Shown: positions 60,949 to 64,000 of the stretch, piece after piece
Numbering within the stretch: the stretch's first letter is position 1
How the letters are laid out: every line of letters starts with the position of its first letter
Assembly (NCBI GenBank): GCA_046155895.1
Contig: JBJXFB010000048.1
Location: 1-64,000, forward strand
Source of the DNA: DASYPQ01 sp046155895
GTDB taxonomy: Bacteria; Planctomycetota; UBA1135; GCA-002686595
Reading direction: 5' to 3'
Length of the DNA stretch: 64,000 nt
Translations under genes and position numbers: made by a program
The notes under the pieces: generated by a model
What the model saw: the letters and a program-made list of their open reading frames with translations, nothing else
What the model was told of the DNA's origin: nothing
Database searches by the model: none

Positions 60949-63525
60949 ATGCCTCGCCCAAAAAACCGCAACTCGCCTCAACCCCGCATGCAGTCCTACG
61001 AAACGCTCGGCGCGTTCTACCTCGGCCGCTACCACGACCTCGGCGCGCGGAAGACGCTGCCCGACCTGCTCCTCTACAACTCCAACGACCTGCTCACGCA
61101 CGCACTCTGCGTGGGCATGACCGGCAGCGGCAAGACCGGTCTCTGCTTCGACATCATCGAAGAAGCGGCCATCGACGGCATTCCGGCCATCCTGATCGAC
61201 CCGAAGGGAGACCTCGCCAATCTCCTGCTGACGTTCCCCGACCTCCGCCCGGCCGACTTCGAGCCGTGGGTCGATCCGGAGCAGGCGGGCAGGAAGGGAC
61301 TTTCGCTCGCCGACTTCGCTGCGCAACAGGCCGAGCTGTGGAAGAAGGGCCTCGCGGCCTGGGATCAGGACGGCGAACGCATCCGCCGCTTGCGAGAGTC
61401 GGCCGATTTCGACATCTACACGCCGGGAAGCAACGCCGGCATCCCTGTCTCCATCCTGAGTTCTTTCGCCGCGCCGCCGCAGGCGATCCTCGACGACAGC
61501 GAGCTGATGCGCGAGCGCGTCAATACGACCGTCGCCGGCCTGCTCGGCCTGGTGGGCGTCGAGGCGGACGCCACGAAGGGTCGTGAGGCCGTTTTTCTCG
61601 CCAATGTGATCCAGCGCGCCTGGCGGGACGGCCGCAACCTCGACCTCGGCGCGCTCATCCAGGAGATCCAAACCCCGAGTGTCCAGCGCATCGGCGTCAT
61701 GGAGGTGGAGTCCTTCTACCCAGCCAAGGATCGCTTCGCCCTGGCCACGTCCATCAATGGCCTGCTCGCCTCGCCAGGCTTCGAGGCCTGGCTGGAGGGC
61801 GAGCCGCTCGACATCCAGCGCATCTGCTACACCCCCGCGGGCAAGCCGCGTGTGGCCATCTTCTCGATCGCGCACCTCAACGATGCCGAGCGCATGTTCT
61901 TCGTCACGCTGCTGCTCAACCAGGTCCTCGGCTGGATGCGTGCGCAATCGGGCACGACCAGCCTGCGCGCCCTCGTCTACATGGACGAGATCTTCGGCTA
62001 CTTCCCGCCGGTGGCGAATCCGCCATCGAAGCTGCCGTTGCTCACCTTGCTGAAGCAAGGACGCGCCTTCGGGCTGGGCGTGATCCTCGCCACGCAGAAC
62101 CCCGTGGACCTCGACTACAAGGGTCTCGCCAACATCGGCACGTGGTTCCTCGGTCGTCTGCAAACGGACCGCGACAAGCAGCGGGTGCTCGACGGACTCG
62201 AGGGCGCCGCCGCTTCGCAGGGCGCCGGGTTCGACCGCCCCGCGATGGAGCAGACGCTGGCCAGCCTGGGCAGCCGCGTGTTCCTTCTGCACAACGTCCA
62301 CGAGGATGGCGCGTCCGTCTTCGAATCGCGTTGGGCCATGTCGTACCTCCGCGGCCCGATGACGCGCGACCAGATCAGGACCGTCATGCGGGAGCGCCGC
62401 GCCCCGCCGGCTTCCTCCGCGCGTCCTTCAGGCGCTCCGGCTTCGGCGCGAATCTCGTCGTCTCCCGCGGGCGCGCGCGTCGGCACGACCCCGCGTCCGA
62501 TCGCTTCCCCTGCTGCTGCGCCGGAAACCGTGGCTCCTTTGGCGCGCGCCGTCGAGGCTCCGCGTTCGAGCGGCGGCTTGGAATCCTCGCGGCCCACGTT
62601 GCCGCCGGCCATTCCCCAGCACTTCGTTCCCGTGCGCGGCGCCGGCGGGCCCCTGGTCTACCAGCCGATGCTGCTCGGCGCCGCCTCGGTGCGCTTCGCC
62701 GAGGCGAAGACGAAGGTGGACGTGACGCAAAACGTCGTGCTGCTCACGCCGATCAACGACGATGCCGTGCCCGTGGATTGGGCCGAAGCGCACGAGGTGC
62801 AGATCGACCCGAACGACCTGGAGCGCAACCCGGTCGAGGCCGCGGAATTCGCTCTCCTGCCTCAGGCCGCCAGCCAGGCGAAGAACTACGGGACCTGGCA
62901 GAAGGACTTCGTCAACGCCATCTACGGCACACGCAAGGTCACGCTGCTCCATTCCACCACCCACAAGCAGTTCTCGCGCATCGACGAGGGCGAAGGCGAA
63001 TTCCGCGTGCGCTTGAGCCAGGCTTCGCGCGAGCAGCGTGACGCCGGGGTCGCGAAGCTGCGTGCCAAGTACGCTCCGAAAACGGCAGCCCTGAACGAAC
63101 GACTCCGCCGGGCCGAGCAGGCCGTCGAACGCGAGGCGGGCCAGGCCCGCACGGCGAAGGCCTCCACCGCGCTGTCCTTCGGGAGCACGTTGCTCGGCGC
63201 CTTCCTCGGCAAGAAGGTCCTCTCCTCTACCAACGTCAGCAAGGCCGCCACGGCCTTCCGGGGAGTGGGGCGCTCGGTCGAGCAGGCACGGGATGTGGAC
63301 CGCGCGGGCGAAACGCTCGAGGCCATCAGGCAACAACTGGCCGACCTCGATGCGCAGTTCCAAGCCGAGGCGGCGGCCATCGAGGCCGGCGGAGATCACG
63401 CCAGCGAGACTCTCGCGACCGTCGAACTCCGCCCCACCAAGACCAACATCAGCGTGAAGCTCGTCGCGTTGACCTGGGTACCGCACGTCCGCGAAGCGTC
63501 CGGCCAGCTTTCCCCGGTGCTCTGA
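60949..63525 (+). CDS. HerA-like P-loop ATPase (DUF853-type)
   Basis: An 858-residue protein with an FtsK/HerA-type ATPase. Walker A is 'GMTGSGKTGLC' and Walker B 'VYMDEIFGYFPP', with 'ILIDPKGDLANLL', 'LLTLLKQGRAFGLGVILATQ' and 'NPVDLDYKGLANIGTWFLGR'. A proline/alanine linker (about 480-560) leads to a C-terminal region with a long coiled coil ('QARDVDRAGETLEAIRQQLA') and 'TKTNISVKLVALTWVP'. No NurA nuclease or DNA-repair gene is next to it. ATG at 60988 ('MQSYETLG') is an alternative start, since 60949 sits in a -10-like TAGCAT. Function unknown; DNA translocation is plausible. Confidence 0.85.
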   Translation: MPRPKNRNSPQPRMQSYETLGAFYLGRYHDLGARKTLPDLLLYNSNDLLTHALCVGMTGSGKTGLCFDIIEEAAIDGIPAILIDPKGDLANLLLTFPDLRPADFEPWVDPEQAGRKGLSLADFAAQQAELWKKGLAAWDQDGERIRRLRESADFDIYTPGSNAGIPVSILSSFAAPPQAILDDSELMRERVNTTVAGLLGLVGVEADATKGREAVFLANVIQRAWRDGRNLDLGALIQEIQTPSVQRIGVMEVESFYPAKDRFALATSINGLLASPGFEAWLEGEPLDIQRICYTPAGKPRVAIFSIAHLNDAERMFFVTLLLNQVLGWMRAQSGTTSLRALVYMDEIFGYFPPVANPPSKLPLLTLLKQGRAFGLGVILATQNPVDLDYKGLANIGTWFLGRLQTDRDKQRVLDGLEGAAASQGAGFDRPAMEQTLASLGSRVFLLHNVHEDGASVFESRWAMSYLRGPMTRDQIRTVMRERRAPPASSARPSGAPASARISSSPAGARVGTTPRPIASPAAAPETVAPLARAVEAPRSSGGLESSRPTLPPAIPQHFVPVRGAGGPLVYQPMLLGAASVRFAEAKTKVDVTQNVVLLTPINDDAVPVDWAEAHEVQIDPNDLERNPVEAAEFALLPQAASQAKNYGTWQKDFVNAIYGTRKVTLLHSTTHKQFSRIDEGEGEFRVRLSQASREQRDAGVAKLRAKYAPKTAALNERLRRAEQAVEREAGQARTAKASTALSFGSTLLGAFLGKKVLSSTNVSKAATAFRGVGRSVEQARDVDRAGETLEAIRQQLADLDAQFQAEAAAIEAGGDHASETLATVELRPTKTNISVKLVALTWVPHVREASGQLSPVL

Positions 63526-63672
63526 AGGCCCTACTCTCCCGCACCGAACCGGGTGACCCGAGCCCTGCCTTCGCGCTGGCCGGCCTGAAGTCCGCAACCC
63601 TGATCACCGGCGCCGCCCGAGTGCGCTCCGGAGCAGATGGGGGAAGGTGTGCGGATCAGCCGACGGGTCACT

Positions 63673-64000
63673 TCAGTCGTAGCGCTTCCCCGAGAACTCG
63701 ATCCACCCTCCGGGATCACGGCGCTGGAACTCCGGCTCGTGCGTGAAGTGAACCGTGCCTCCCTTCTCGGTCCATTCGTATTCACCCCGGAATTGAAGCC
63801 GATCACCATTCTGCACCGGTACGCGCTCCGCAGCGTTCAGGTTGTGAGCGATGAGCACCGTGATGTCCCCGGACTCGTCCACGCGCACGAGGATCCTCTG
63901 GTGTGGGACGCCCTCGCGGTCGTCCGCGAGCACCTTCACGACCACGCCGGCGGCTTCGACCCACTCATCGGACCGACGTTCACGAAACGCCGCTTCGATC
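63673..64000 (-). CDS. DUF3465 protein, truncated at window edge
   Basis: The reading frame stays open to the last base, so only the C-terminal about 108 residues are seen. 'VVKVLADDREGVPHQRILVR', 'LIAHNLNAAERVPVQNGDRL' and 'GEYEWTEKGGTVHFTHEPEF' match the DUF3465 pattern, a small secreted OB-fold-like family of unknown function. The frame also reads through 'IEAAFRERRSDEWVEAAG' upstream of the first GTG, so the true start lies beyond position 64000. Confidence 0.75.
   Translation of the reverse strand, partial: IEAAFRERRSDEWVEAAGVVVKVLADDREGVPHQRILVRVDESGDITVLIAHNLNAAERVPVQNGDRLQFRGEYEWTEKGGTVHFTHEPEFQRRDPGGWIEFSGKRYD

Overview
This is a GC-rich bacterial chromosomal window with tightly packed genes on both strands. 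No rRNA, tRNA, CRISPR array, transposase or integrase was seen. The best guess for the host is a member of the Planctomycetota or a close relative. This is inferred from two long secreted proteins sharing a cysteine-containing C-terminal domain ending near '(W/F)YRD', a signal peptidase I with a very large insertion, a HEAT-repeat/vWA protein, TPR-rich membrane proteins, and heavy use of GTG and TTG starts. Taxonomy is not proven by the window.

Layout. 0.2-3.7 kb: an ECF sigma factor coupled to a secreted TPR protein, a DJ-1/PfpI protein and a secreted serine hydrolase. 3.7-6.4 kb: a small accessory island with a CdiI-like orphan immunity protein, a DUF523/TudS protein, a RhuM-like protein bracketed by a 26-bp direct repeat, and an unknown protein. 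6.6-17 kb: a YHS-like secreted protein and an envelope/glycan cluster (methyltransferase, three membrane-anchored SGNH-like proteins, a Wzx/MATE-like flippase, a UPF0104 membrane protein, a vWA-HEAT protein). 17-26.6 kb: GT2 glycosyltransferase, MutY, a large membrane/TPR protein, a secreted matrixin protease with a companion, and a TMTC-like membrane/TPR protein. 26.6-32.8 kb: PyrK, ABC-F ATPase, ArgS, Apt and a FliA/WhiG-type sigma factor. 32.8-37 kb: a large secreted protein, and a secreted agmatine-deiminase-fold protein coupled to a small membrane-anchored protein. 37-44.5 kb: BirA, RNase PH, APC permease, RdgB, LepA and signal peptidase I. 44.8-50.9 kb: LptB, a DUF2007 protein, EtfBA, pterin dehydratase, YceH, a zinc-ribbon membrane protein and XdhC. 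50.9-58.2 kb: a fused salicylyl/anthraniloyl-CoA monooxygenase, a radical SAM protein, a hotdog thioesterase, a PLP aminotransferase-like enzyme, an HEFAH metalloprotein and NadE. 58.6-64 kb: a lipoprotein, an HTTM protein with partner, a HerA-like ATPase and a DUF3465 gene cut by the window edge.

Two genome-style signals recur. First, -10-like TANNNT hexamers lie only 6-9 nt before many start codons, which predicts leaderless mRNAs. Second, operon partners are joined by NTGA stop/start overlaps (GTGA, TTGA, ATGA). Most likely novel biology: the coupled HEFAH metalloprotein plus PLP enzyme (54.2-56.5 kb), the secreted guanidino-modifying-enzyme operon (34.8-37.0 kb), and the repeat-bounded rhuM insertion (4.6-5.75 kb).
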